Shown: positions 33,779-42,097 of the stretch, one piece after another | Numbering within the stretch: the stretch's first letter is position 1 | Layout of the letters: each line of letters begins with the position of its first letter | Assembly (NCBI RefSeq): GCF_004322705.1 | Contig: NZ_SIZZ01000001.1 | Location: 2,338,984-2,402,983 of the forward strand | Direction: 5' to 3' | DNA length: 64,000 bases | Source: Dyella terrae | GTDB lineage: Bacteria; Pseudomonadota; Gammaproteobacteria; Xanthomonadales; Rhodanobacteraceae | Translations under genes and position numbers: made by a program | The notes under the pieces: model-generated | Told to the model about the DNA's origin: nothing | The model's input: the letters and a program-made list of their open reading frames with translations, nothing else | Database searches by the model: none

Positions 33779-35002
33779 ATGTCCTTCCGTCTCGCTCGTA
33801 TCCTTTCGGTGGCGCTCCTGGGCGTCTGCGCGGCCACCGCGCTGCACGCCGACCCGGCCCCCAAGGCCAAAACCAAGAAGGCCGCTGCGCCGGCCGTTCC
33901 CACCCTGGTGTGGCGCGGTGACGTCGCTACCGCCCGCGGCATCGTGATTGACGTGGCCAAGGCCTACGAGAAGGCCGGCAAGGGCAAGATCGAAGTCCAG
34001 CCGTTCAACACCGCCTCGGGCCTGGACGCCGTGGCCATCGGCACCGCCGATTTCGCCGGCAGCGCCCGCGGCGCCGATACGGCCGCCGAGAGCAACCTGG
34101 TCTTCACGCCGGTGGCGTGGGACGCGCTGGTGCTGATTACCTACCCGTCCAACCCGGTCAACAACCTGACGCTCAAGCAGGTGCACGACATCTACTACGG
34201 CAAGATCACCAACTGGAAGGACGTGGGTGGTCGCGACGAGCCGATCAACCTGTACGCCGTGGCCAGCCCCGGTGACGGCGTCGAGTACAGCTTCCGCAAG
34301 CTGGTGTTCGGCCGCGGCAACCAGCCGGTCGCCGCCCCGCGCCTGTACGTGAACACCGCCAAGCTCGAAGAGGCCGTGACACTCGATCCGAAGGCGATGG
34401 GCGTGACCACGCTGGCCGGTATCGCCGGCAACACCAAGGTGAAGCTGGTCACCATCAACGGCGTCCCGGCCAACACGGGCACCGTCACGGATGGCAGCTA
34501 CCCGCTGTACATGCCGATCTACCTGGTGACCAACCAGAACAACCCGAAGGGCGCGCAGATCCAGACCTTCATGGAATTCGTGCAGTCCGACGCCGTGCGT
34601 GACATCGCCAAGAAGCACCAGCTGGTGCCGTTCTCCGATGCACCGCAGCTGGTGGACATGGACGTGGAGCGTCGCGCCAAGATCCTGGCCGAAGTGGGCT
34701 CGAAGATGACGGCCGATACCACCAAGGTGTCCGCCCCGGGTGCGTCCTACGCCGCTCGCGCTGCCGTCGCCCCGACCTCGGAGCTGACCCAGCAGGCCCG
34801 CCAGTCGCTCGACGCGCGTAACGCCGAAAGCGCCGCCAAGAAGGCCGAGGCCGCCGGTGGCACGCACACCGTCGCCAAGGGCGAGACGCTGTCCACCATC
34901 GCCAAGAAGTATTCGGTGAGCGTGTCGGACCTGAAGTCGTGGAATGACCTCAAGGGTGATAGCGTGAAGGTGGACCAGGTACTGAAGGTGAGCCCGAACT
35001 GA
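33779..35002 (+). CDS. PstS-like phosphate-binding protein with C-terminal LysM
   Basis: About 407 residues from the ATG at 33779, chosen because a signal peptide (LARILSVALLGVCAATALHA) begins there. Residues about 40-310 are a type II periplasmic binding protein with PstS-style features (GSARGADTAAESNLVFTPVA, HDIYYGKITNWKDVGG, YPLYMPIYLVTN). Residues about 360-405 are a LysM domain (GTHTVAKGETLSTIAKKYSV), which binds peptidoglycan. The combination suggests a wall-tethered phosphate or anion binder rather than an ABC partner; no pst genes are adjacent. Its stop overlaps the HAD gene start by one base. Confidence 0.82.
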   Translation: MSFRLARILSVALLGVCAATALHADPAPKAKTKKAAAPAVPTLVWRGDVATARGIVIDVAKAYEKAGKGKIEVQPFNTASGLDAVAIGTADFAGSARGADTAAESNLVFTPVAWDALVLITYPSNPVNNLTLKQVHDIYYGKITNWKDVGGRDEPINLYAVASPGDGVEYSFRKLVFGRGNQPVAAPRLYVNTAKLEEAVTLDPKAMGVTTLAGIAGNTKVKLVTINGVPANTGTVTDGSYPLYMPIYLVTNQNNPKGAQIQTFMEFVQSDAVRDIAKKHQLVPFSDAPQLVDMDVERRAKILAEVGSKMTADTTKVSAPGASYAARAAVAPTSELTQQARQSLDARNAESAAKKAEAAGGTHTVAKGETLSTIAKKYSVSVSDLKSWNDLKGDSVKVDQVLKVSPN

Positions 35003-35718
35003 TGCATGAATCGATGCGCATCCGCGCGCTGACGCTGGATCTCGATGACACCTTGTGGCCGGTGCTGCCGGCCCTCGAGAAGGCCGATCGCGACGTGGAT
35101 GCGTATCTGCGTCAGCACTATCCCGCTGTGGCGCGCGCCTGGCCCATTCCGGCCATGCGCGCGCTGCGGACCGAGGTCGCCGCCGAGCGCGTCGACCTCG
35201 CCCACGATTTCACCGCCCAGCGCCACCTCACCATGCGGCGCGCGTTCCTTGCCTGCGGCATCGAAGAGGCGCCCATCGAGGCGCTGTGGAACATCTACTT
35301 CGCCGCGCGCAACAGCGTGGAGCTTTACGTCGACAGCCTGCCGGCGCTGGAGCGCATCACCGCACTGCGGCCGATTGCCAGCCTGACCAACGGCAACGCC
35401 GACCTGCAGATGATTGGCATCCACACGCATTTCGCGCATCACGTCTGCGCGCGGGATACGGGTGTCGCCAAGCCCGATCCGCGCATTTTTACGGCCGCCG
35501 CCGAGATGCTGGGCATCGCCCCGTCGAACATCCTGCACGTGGGTGACGATCCGGAACTGGACGTCGTCGGTGCACGCGACGCCGGCCTCCGCACCGCCTG
35601 GATCAACCGCTCTCGCCACCCCTGGCCCGGCGCCCTCGGCCCCGCCCCCGACCTCGACCTGCCCGACATGTCCGCCCTGGCCGACTGGCTGGACACCCAC
35701 GTAAAAACCAATCACTAA
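35002..35718 (+). CDS. HAD-superfamily phosphatase (YigB-like)
   Basis: 238 residues. HAD motif I is LDLDDTLWP (nucleophile Asp at about 14), motif II is SLTNGN, and motif III/IV is KPDPRIF with HVGDDPELDVVGA. The helical cap is of the C1 type. This fits flavin-pathway or generic sugar-phosphate phosphatases such as YigB; the substrate is not certain. The ATG overlaps the stop of the PstS-like gene, implying coupled translation. A heptad repeat tract follows the stop. Confidence 0.87.
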   Translation: MHESMRIRALTLDLDDTLWPVLPALEKADRDVDAYLRQHYPAVARAWPIPAMRALRTEVAAERVDLAHDFTAQRHLTMRRAFLACGIEEAPIEALWNIYFAARNSVELYVDSLPALERITALRPIASLTNGNADLQMIGIHTHFAHHVCARDTGVAKPDPRIFTAAAEMLGIAPSNILHVGDDPELDVVGARDAGLRTAWINRSRHPWPGALGPAPDLDLPDMSALADWLDTHVKTNH

Positions 35719-35740
35719 AGTCAGCACTCCGCTCTACCCC

Positions 35741-35804
35741 ATTCACCATTCCCCATTCCCCGCTCTTCCGTTCACAGTTCTCGGTTCCCCGTTCTCCCGT
35801 TCCC
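35741..35804 (+). repeat. Degenerate heptad repeat tract
   Basis: About nine 7-base units of pattern NNTTCNC (ATTCACC, ATTCCCC, ATTCCCC, GCTCTTC, CGTTCAC, AGTTCTC, GGTTCCC, CGTTCTC, then one shifted by one base, CGTTCCC). On the minus strand the units read GNGAANN. The tract lies between the HAD and aminopeptidase genes. Confidence 0.75.
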
Positions 35805-35867
35805 AGTCAAAAGCGCGCATCATTCGCTCCACGAATGTTTCCGTTGCAACTGAGCCGTTGGAGTGCC

Positions 35868-37247
35868 ATGTCCGCCCTGATCGAACGCAAGTCCGGTGAC
35901 CGCCAGACCGTCCTTCTCGAAACCGTCGACAGCAACCATCTCGCTGCCTGCAAGCGCCGCCTGAGCGCGCCGCAGCGGCGCCTGCTGGCCGACTCCGGCT
36001 TCGTGGCCGCGCCGGGCAGCTTTGCCCTGGTCGCCGATGAGAACGGCAAGCTGGTGCGCGTGCTGGCCGGTGTGGATGGCAGTGATGTCCTCAACGCGAT
36101 CGCGCATCTGCCGCGCGTGTTGCCGGAAGGCACGTATGCGCTGGCCAACGAGGGCGTGCTGGCCGACACCACGCAGGCCGCCCTGGGCTGGGCTTTCGGC
36201 GCCTACGAGTTCACGCGCTACCGCAAGCCGCGCCGCGCGCCGGCAAAGCTGGCGGTATCGGCCGCCGACCTGAAGCTGCTGACGCCGCTGATCGACGCCA
36301 CCGCTCACGTGCGCGACCTGGTCAACACGCCCACCGAAGACATGGGCCCGAAGCAGCTGGCCGATGCTGTCGCGCAGCTGGGCAAGCGCTTCAAGGGCAA
36401 GGTGCGCGAATGGGTGGGCGATGACCTGCTCAAGCACAATTTCCCCACCATCCACGCCGTGGGCCGCGCCAGCCATCGCGCACCGCGCCTGATCGAGCTG
36501 AGCTGGGGCAAGGCCAGCGATCCGAAGCTGGCGATCATTGGCAAGGGCGTGTGTTTCGACACCGGCGGCCTGGATCTGAAGCCGGCCGACGGCATGCGCT
36601 GGATGAAGAAGGACATGGGCGGTGCCGCGCATGCGATCGCGCTGGCGCAGCTGGTGATGGAAGCGAAGTTGCCGGTGCGGCTGACGCTGCTGATCCCGGC
36701 GGTGGAGAACGCGGTGAGCGGCAACGCGCTGCGCCCGGGTGAAGTGGTGATCACGCGCGCCGGTCACAGCGTGGAGATCGACAACACCGACGCCGAAGGT
36801 CGCCTGGTGTTGTGCGATGCGCTGGCTTACGCGAGCGAGCACAAGCCCGATCTGATCGTCGACTTCGCCACGCTGACGGGTGCCGCGCGCGTGGCGCTCG
36901 GCCCGGATCTGCCGGCGCTGTTCGCCAATCGCCAGGACCTGGTCGATGCCGTGCTGGCCGACGGCCGCAAGGTCAACGATCCGCTGTGGCAGCTGCCGTT
37001 GTGGCGTCCGTACCGGAAGATGCTGGAGTCATACCTGGCGGACTTCGCCAATGCCGGCCCGTCGCGTCATGCCGGTGCGATTACGGCGGCCTTGTACCTG
37101 GAGCGTTTCGTGCCGGAAGACCAGGCGTGGATGCACCTGGATACGTACGCATGGAACGATGCCGATCGCCCGGGCCGCCCGCGTGGTGGCGAAGCGATGG
37201 GCGTGCGTGCCTTCTTCACGTTCCTGCAGCAGCGTTACGCCCGCTGA
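35868..37247 (+). CDS. Leucyl aminopeptidase family M17
   Basis: About 459 residues from the ATG at 35868 (GGAG four bases upstream). The C-terminal catalytic domain holds the two-zinc site: IGKGVCFDTGGLDLKP, KKDMGGAAHAIALAQ and the family signature NTDAEGRLVLCDAL. The N-terminal domain is shorter than in Escherichia coli PepA, as in the related subfamily seen in Xanthomonadales. The enzyme removes N-terminal residues from peptides in the cytoplasm. The gene ends at a hairpin shared with convergent metE. Confidence 0.92.
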   Translation: MSALIERKSGDRQTVLLETVDSNHLAACKRRLSAPQRRLLADSGFVAAPGSFALVADENGKLVRVLAGVDGSDVLNAIAHLPRVLPEGTYALANEGVLADTTQAALGWAFGAYEFTRYRKPRRAPAKLAVSAADLKLLTPLIDATAHVRDLVNTPTEDMGPKQLADAVAQLGKRFKGKVREWVGDDLLKHNFPTIHAVGRASHRAPRLIELSWGKASDPKLAIIGKGVCFDTGGLDLKPADGMRWMKKDMGGAAHAIALAQLVMEAKLPVRLTLLIPAVENAVSGNALRPGEVVITRAGHSVEIDNTDAEGRLVLCDALAYASEHKPDLIVDFATLTGAARVALGPDLPALFANRQDLVDAVLADGRKVNDPLWQLPLWRPYRKMLESYLADFANAGPSRHAGAITAALYLERFVPEDQAWMHLDTYAWNDADRPGRPRGGEAMGVRAFFTFLQQRYAR

Positions 37248-37260
37248 GCATGTTTGGCGG

Positions 37261-37285
37261 AGCGGTCCCCCTGAAGGGGACCGCT
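37261..37285. terminator. Bidirectional terminator hairpin
   Basis: AGCGGTCCCC, loop CTGAA, GGGGACCGCT gives a perfect 10-bp stem between the stops of the aminopeptidase gene and metE, which converge here. The plus strand continues TCGTGTTT. Confidence 0.7.
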
Positions 37286-37311
37286 TCGTGTTTCAGGGCG
37301 ACTGAGGGTGC

Positions 37312-39627
37312 TCAGGCGCGTTTTTCTTCGGTGGCTTCGGCGCCCTCGCCAGCCTGCGCGCGCAGGTGACGGGCGGCTTCCACCAGAGCCACCAGCGCGG
37401 CACGTGTTTCCGGCCAGCCGCGGGTCTTCAGGCCGCAATCGGGATTCACCCAGATCTGTTCGGGTTTCAGCACGTCGCTGGCCTTCTCCAGCAAGCCGAC
37501 CATTTCGGCGACATCCGGCACGCGCGGCGAGTGGATGTCATAGACGCCCGGGCCGATGTCGTTGGGGTACCGGAACTTCACGAAGGCATCGAGCAGTTCC
37601 ATGCGCGAGCGCGAGGTCTCGATGGAGATGACGTCCGCGTCCATGGCGGCGACGGCCTCGATGATGTCGTTGAATTCCGAGTAGCACATGTGGGTGTGGA
37701 TCTGCGTCGCGTCGGCCACGCCTGCGGCGGTGAGGCGGAAGCTCTCGACGGCCCACGCCAGGTACGAGGCCCAGTCCTTGCGGCGTAGTGGCAGGCCTTC
37801 GCGCAAGGCGGGCTCGTCGATCTGGATGACGCCGATGCCAGCGGCTTCGAGATCCAGCACTTCGTCACGCAGCGCCAGCGCCAGCTGTCGGCAGGTGGCT
37901 TCGCGCGGCTGGTCATCACGCACGAACGACCACTGCAACACGGTCACGGGGCCGGTGAGCATGCCCTTCATCGGGCGCGACGTGAGCGACTGCGCGTAGG
38001 ACGACCAGCGCACGGTCATGGGTGCCGGACGCTGCACGTCGCCGTAGATGATGGGCGGCTTGACGCAGCGCGAGCCGTAGCTTTGCACCCAGCCGTGGCG
38101 CGTGAAGACGAAGCCGTCCAGTTGCTCCCCGAAGTACTCGACCATGTCGTTGCGCTCGAACTCGCCGTGCACGAGCACATCGATGCCGATCTCTTCCTGG
38201 AAGCGCACGCAGTGGGCGGTTTGCTCGGCGAGGAAGGTGTCGTAGTCCGCTTGGCTGAGCTTGCCGGACTTGACCATGGCGCGGGCCTCGCGCACTTCAT
38301 GGGTCTGCGGGAAGGAGCCGATGGTGGTGGTGGGATAGAGCGGCAGGCGCAGGCGAGCTTGCTGCGCCGACTGGCGCGCGGGGAACGCGCTTTCGCGTTG
38401 GGCATTCTTTGCCGTGACGGCCTTGAGGCGCGAGGCGACCTCGGGGCGGTGCACCCGCAGCGATGCGCGACGCGCAGCGATACGTTCGCGGGCATCGTCG
38501 AGCGCGGGGCATGCCGTGACCAGGCCCTTGCATACGTCCATGACGACACGAAGCTCTTCGATCTTCTGGCGTGCGAAGGCGAGCCAGGAACCGACGTCAC
38601 CGGGCAGCGACTTTTCGAGTGAGGCATCGACAGGGACATGCAGCAGCGAACACGACGGCGCCAGCCAGACGCGATGTTTGCCGAGCACTTCCCAGGCGTG
38701 TCGCGCGTGCTTGAGGGCGATGTCGAGGTCGGCGCGCCACACGTTGCGGCCGTCGACGAGGCCGAGTGACAGGATGCGATCTGCCGGAAGCGCTGCGAGA
38801 ACGTGATCCAGCTGCCCGGGCGCGCGCACGAGATCGACATGGAGGCCATCGACGGGCAGTTCGTGCGTCAGTGCCAGGTTGTCGCCTGGCGCGCCGAAGT
38901 ACGTAGCGAGCAGGATCTTCGGGTGCGTGCCGGCGGCGAGTCGTGCGTAGGCTTGCCGGTAGGCCTCATCGGCGCCGGCAGGCAGGTCGAGCACCAGACA
39001 GGGCTCGTCGATCTGCACCCACTCGGCACCCGCCTCGGCGAGACGGGCAAGGAGCCTGGCGTAAGCGGGAAGGAGGCGCTCAAGCAGGTCCAGGGTGTCA
39101 CTGCCATCGGTGGTCTTGGCCAGCAGAAGAAAACTCACGGGGCCCAGCAGGACGGGCCGCGCGTCGAAGCCATGCGCCTTCGCTTCAAGGAAGGTGTCGA
39201 CGGGCCCTTCGTGACGCAGGCGGAAGTCCTGGCCGGCGTGCAGCTCGGGGACGATGTAGTGGTAGTTGGTGTCGAACCACTTGGTCATCTCCATCGCGTG
39301 CACGTCGACGCCATCGCGCTGCACGCCGCGAGCCATGGCGAAGTAGCCGTCCAGCGCATCGGCGTCGGCCAGCGAGCGGTAGCGTTCGGGGATGGCATCG
39401 ACCAGGAAGGCGGTGTCGAGTACATGGTCGTAGAGCGAGAAGTCGTTGGAAGGAACGACGTTGGCGCCAGCGTCCTGTTGCAGTCGCCAGTGGCGGATGC
39501 GCAAGTCGCGCGCGGTGGCGAGCAGCGACTCACGCGTGGATGGATCGCGCCAGAAAGTTTCCAGCGCCTGCTTGAGTTCGCGGCGGGCTCCCATGCGTGG
39601 GAAGCCGAGGTTGGTAACAAGCGTCAT
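37312..39627 (-). CDS. metE: Cobalamin-independent methionine synthase MetE
   Basis: 771 residues from the ATG at 39627, with GAGGAAT upstream. It transfers a methyl group from methyltetrahydrofolate triglutamate to homocysteine. The N-terminal barrel starts [20 protein letters not shown]. The catalytic C-terminal barrel has the zinc ligands in [14 protein letters not shown] (His and Cys), a Glu in the following strands and Cys in [12 protein letters not shown] cobalamin riboswitch in its leader should repress it when B12 is available, sparing MetE for B12-poor conditions. Confidence 0.95.
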   Translation of the reverse strand: MTLVTNLGFPRMGARRELKQALETFWRDPSTRESLLATARDLRIRHWRLQQDAGANVVPSNDFSLYDHVLDTAFLVDAIPERYRSLADADALDGYFAMARGVQRDGVDVHAMEMTKWFDTNYHYIVPELHAGQDFRLRHEGPVDTFLEAKAHGFDARPVLLGPVSFLLLAKTTDGSDTLDLLERLLPAYARLLARLAEAGAEWVQIDEPCLVLDLPAGADEAYRQAYARLAAGTHPKILLATYFGAPGDNLALTHELPVDGLHVDLVRAPGQLDHVLAALPADRILSLGLVDGRNVWRADLDIALKHARHAWEVLGKHRVWLAPSCSLLHVPVDASLEKSLPGDVGSWLAFARQKIEELRVVMDVCKGLVTACPALDDARERIAARRASLRVHRPEVASRLKAVTAKNAQRESAFPARQSAQQARLRLPLYPTTTIGSFPQTHEVREARAMVKSGKLSQADYDTFLAEQTAHCVRFQEEIGIDVLVHGEFERNDMVEYFGEQLDGFVFTRHGWVQSYGSRCVKPPIIYGDVQRPAPMTVRWSSYAQSLTSRPMKGMLTGPVTVLQWSFVRDDQPREATCRQLALALRDEVLDLEAAGIGVIQIDEPALREGLPLRRKDWASYLAWAVESFRLTAAGVADATQIHTHMCYSEFNDIIEAVAAMDADVISIETSRSRMELLDAFVKFRYPNDIGPGVYDIHSPRVPDVAEMVGLLEKASDVLKPEQIWVNPDCGLKTRGWPETRAALVALVEAARHLRAQAGEGAEATEEKRA

Positions 39628-39834
39628 GACTGCAATTCCTCGATTCGTGGTGAATGAGGAACGAAGGAACTGCGCGCTGTTTCGCCAGGAACGACAGCCA
39701 CGCAAGCGACCTTCGCCCCCGCGGGCGAACCGGGCTTGCGAGGACGCGCACGGAGGCGGCCGCCACGAAAGGTGGCGTCGCGCCCCAGCCGCTCCCCCTC
39801 GGAAGCTCCAGGTCAGACAGGAAGCCAAGGGCTT

Positions 39835-40000
39835 CCCGGCCAGGGCAGGTCTTCGGGCTCGTGGACGTGAGGCAGGTGGCCTCGCCTAAGGCTCGTCGCT
39901 TCCCAGCCCCTCTTGGGCCAGTGCTTGTGACGAGGATCGTTTCCACACACCGCTGCGGGGCAGCGCCGGAGTTGGCCCGAGGGCCGTACCGGCTTCCCTT
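39835..40000 (-). promoter_or_regulatory. Cobalamin riboswitch in metE leader
   Basis: Read on the minus strand, the leader has the conserved core GCGCTGCCCCGCAGCGG (about 39950-39966), then GTCACAAGCACTGG, GGGAAGCGACGAGCC and the B12 box AGCCCGAAGACCTGCC (about 39844-39859). The order and spacing are those of the class I cobalamin element. A GC-rich hairpin (GGGAAGCCCTTGGCTTCC, about 39820-39838) next to it could be the expression platform, and the ribosome site of metE lies some 190 bases further on. Confidence 0.92.
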
Positions 40001-40005
40001 TTAAT

Positions 40006-40035
40006 TGCATCTCTCTATCGCGATAGAAGGATGCA
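40006..40035. promoter_or_regulatory. 30-bp dyad at the metE promoter
   Basis: The perfect 14-bp palindrome TCTATCGCGATAGA (40014-40027) is flanked symmetrically by TGCATC (40006-40011) and GATGCA (40030-40035), all on the same centre. It lies just upstream of the riboswitch, where the metE promoter is expected. ATCGCGAT-type dyads are plausible sites for ArsR-type methionine-cycle regulators (SahR); the identity is inferred. Confidence 0.55.
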
Positions 40036-40239
40036 CACCGTTGGCAAGGGGAGCGTAGCGCCGGGGTGAGGAAGCGTCAATGCGAAAGGACTGCATGGGA
40101 CGCGGGTGCATCAGACGTTTCATGGTATTTGCCGGGGCGTCCAAAAACTGCCATGGCAGGCACCCATGACTTTCGGCGCAGTCGCCCCGCCCCGCTTCAC
40201 TGCCATCCTGCGGGTTTGTCCCGACAACTGGTCCCCACC

Positions 40240-41997
40240 ATGACGAAACCGCGTCCCCGTCTTCTCGCCCTTGGCCTGGCCGCCGTGCTTGGCACCTCTG
40301 CCGCATGGGCCCAGGACACTGCCACCAAGGCGCCTGCGCAGCCCCCGATCACCGAGATGACGCAGCACTCCGGCGGCACGATGCCGGTGGAGCAGCAGCG
40401 CGTGAATTTCGATCATGCGGAACTGCATTTCGGTTTCGATATCCCGAAGCAGACGATCGACGCCACCGCCCGCCTGACCTTCACCGCGCGCGAAGCGACG
40501 GACGCCCTGGTGCTGGACCTGGACCGCAACCTGACGATCGGCAGCATCAAGCTCGACGGCAAGGCGGTCGCGGCGTCGGCGTGGAGCAATCCGGAAGGTC
40601 GCCTGCGCATTGCGCTGCCCAAGCCGCTGGCCAAGGGTGGCAAGACGACGGTGGAAATCCAGTACGGCGGCAAGCCGCACGTGGCGCAGCGCGCGCCGTG
40701 GGATGGCGGCTTCGTGTGGACCAAGACCGAAGACGGCCAGCCGTGGATCGCCACGGCGGTGGAAGGCGAAGGCTGCGACCTGTTCTGGCCGTGCATCGAT
40801 CAGCCGATGGGCAAGCCGGATGTGGTGGACACCTACATCACCGTGCCGAAGAATCTCGCCGCGCCGGGCAATGGCGTTCTGGTGGACATCAAGGACGCTG
40901 GCGCGAACCACACCTATCACTGGCGCGCCAAGCACCCGACCACCTACGCGATCTCGATCAATATTGGTCCGTTCGATGTGCTGAAGGCCGATTACAAGAG
41001 CCGCTACGGCAACAGCTTCCCGATGCAGATGTGGTACCTGCGCGGCCACGAAGCACAGGCGAAGAAGCTGTTCGCGGAGTTCCCGCGCATGATCGATTTC
41101 TTCGAGCAGCAGATCGGCCCGTATCCGTTTGGCGACGAGAAGATGGGCGTGGTGGAAACGCCGCACCTGGGCATGGAGCACCAGACCCTCAATGCCTACG
41201 GCAATGGCTACCCACGCAGCGAGTTCGATTTCGACTGGCTGCTGCAGCATGAGTTTGCGCACGAGTGGTTCGGCAACCAGGTCACCAACGCCGACTGGGA
41301 CGACATGTGGATCCATGAGGGCTTCGGCACCTACATGCAGCCGCTGTACGGCCAGTACATCTATGGCGACATGCCCTACTTCGCCATGCTGCAGACCGAA
41401 CGCACGATGGTGAAGAACGCCTTCCCGATCGTCGCCGGCAAGAGCCAGTTCGAGCACGAGGTGTACGACGCGGACCATGGTCCGGGCAACGACATCTACT
41501 ACAAGGGCTCGCTGATGCTGCACACGCTGCGTCAGATGATCGGCGACGAGCAGTTCTTCGACACCGTGCGTCGCCTGGTTTATGGCCGCCCTGATCCGAA
41601 GCCGGGCAACTTCAAGCCGCATTACGCCACCACGCGCGACTACATCGACATCGTCAACAAGGTGACGGGCAAGGACCTGAGCTGGTTCTTCAATGTGTAC
41701 CTGTATGAAGCCGCGCTGCCGAAGCTCGACGTGAAGCACGAGGGCAATACGCTGAAGCTGCATTGGGAAGTGGCCAAGAACAAGCCGTTCCCCATGCCGA
41801 TCGACGTGCAGGTGGACAACAAGATCGTTACTGTGCCGATGACCAACGGCGAAGGCAGTATCGAAGCGCCGGCCGGTGCGTTGGTGATCGTCGATCCGCG
41901 CAGCAAGGTGCTGCGTGAGATGCCGCACTTCAAGGAATTCCAGGACTGGAAGAAAGAGCAGATGCTCAAGAAGATGAAGGACGCGAAGAAGTCGTAA
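40240..41997 (+). CDS. M1-family metallopeptidase (secreted aminopeptidase)
   Basis: 585 residues from the ATG at 40240, which begins a signal peptide (LLALGLAAVLGTSAAWAQ). The N-terminal beta domain leads to the thermolysin-like domain with HEFAHEW (His337, Glu338, His341) and the downstream zinc Glu in WIHEGFGTY. GMEHQTLNAYG is the substrate-binding exopeptidase motif variant (GxMEN in others, here GMEH). It probably trims peptides in the periplasm. It diverges from metE and converges with the Prc gene. Confidence 0.9.
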   Translation: MTKPRPRLLALGLAAVLGTSAAWAQDTATKAPAQPPITEMTQHSGGTMPVEQQRVNFDHAELHFGFDIPKQTIDATARLTFTAREATDALVLDLDRNLTIGSIKLDGKAVAASAWSNPEGRLRIALPKPLAKGGKTTVEIQYGGKPHVAQRAPWDGGFVWTKTEDGQPWIATAVEGEGCDLFWPCIDQPMGKPDVVDTYITVPKNLAAPGNGVLVDIKDAGANHTYHWRAKHPTTYAISINIGPFDVLKADYKSRYGNSFPMQMWYLRGHEAQAKKLFAEFPRMIDFFEQQIGPYPFGDEKMGVVETPHLGMEHQTLNAYGNGYPRSEFDFDWLLQHEFAHEWFGNQVTNADWDDMWIHEGFGTYMQPLYGQYIYGDMPYFAMLQTERTMVKNAFPIVAGKSQFEHEVYDADHGPGNDIYYKGSLMLHTLRQMIGDEQFFDTVRRLVYGRPDPKPGNFKPHYATTRDYIDIVNKVTGKDLSWFFNVYLYEAALPKLDVKHEGNTLKLHWEVAKNKPFPMPIDVQVDNKIVTVPMTNGEGSIEAPAGALVIVDPRSKVLREMPHFKEFQDWKKEQMLKKMKDAKKS

Positions 41998-42007
41998 GGC
42001 TTGCGTC

Positions 42008-42077
42008 GTGCCTCGCTTCTCTCTGCCGGAGAGAAGCGAGGCACAAAAAAAAGGGCGGCCCATGGGCCGCCCTTTTT
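42008..42077. terminator. Two consecutive hairpins, bidirectional terminator
   Basis: A 15-bp perfect stem (GTGCCTCGCTTCTCT at 42008-42022 with its complement at 42030-42044) is followed by the palindrome GGGCGGCCCATGGGCCGCCC (42053-42072). The latter has an A-tract on its left and a T-tract on its right, so it can terminate transcripts from both convergent genes. Confidence 0.85.
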
Positions 42078-42097
42078 GTTTGCTGCCGGGGGTCCGG

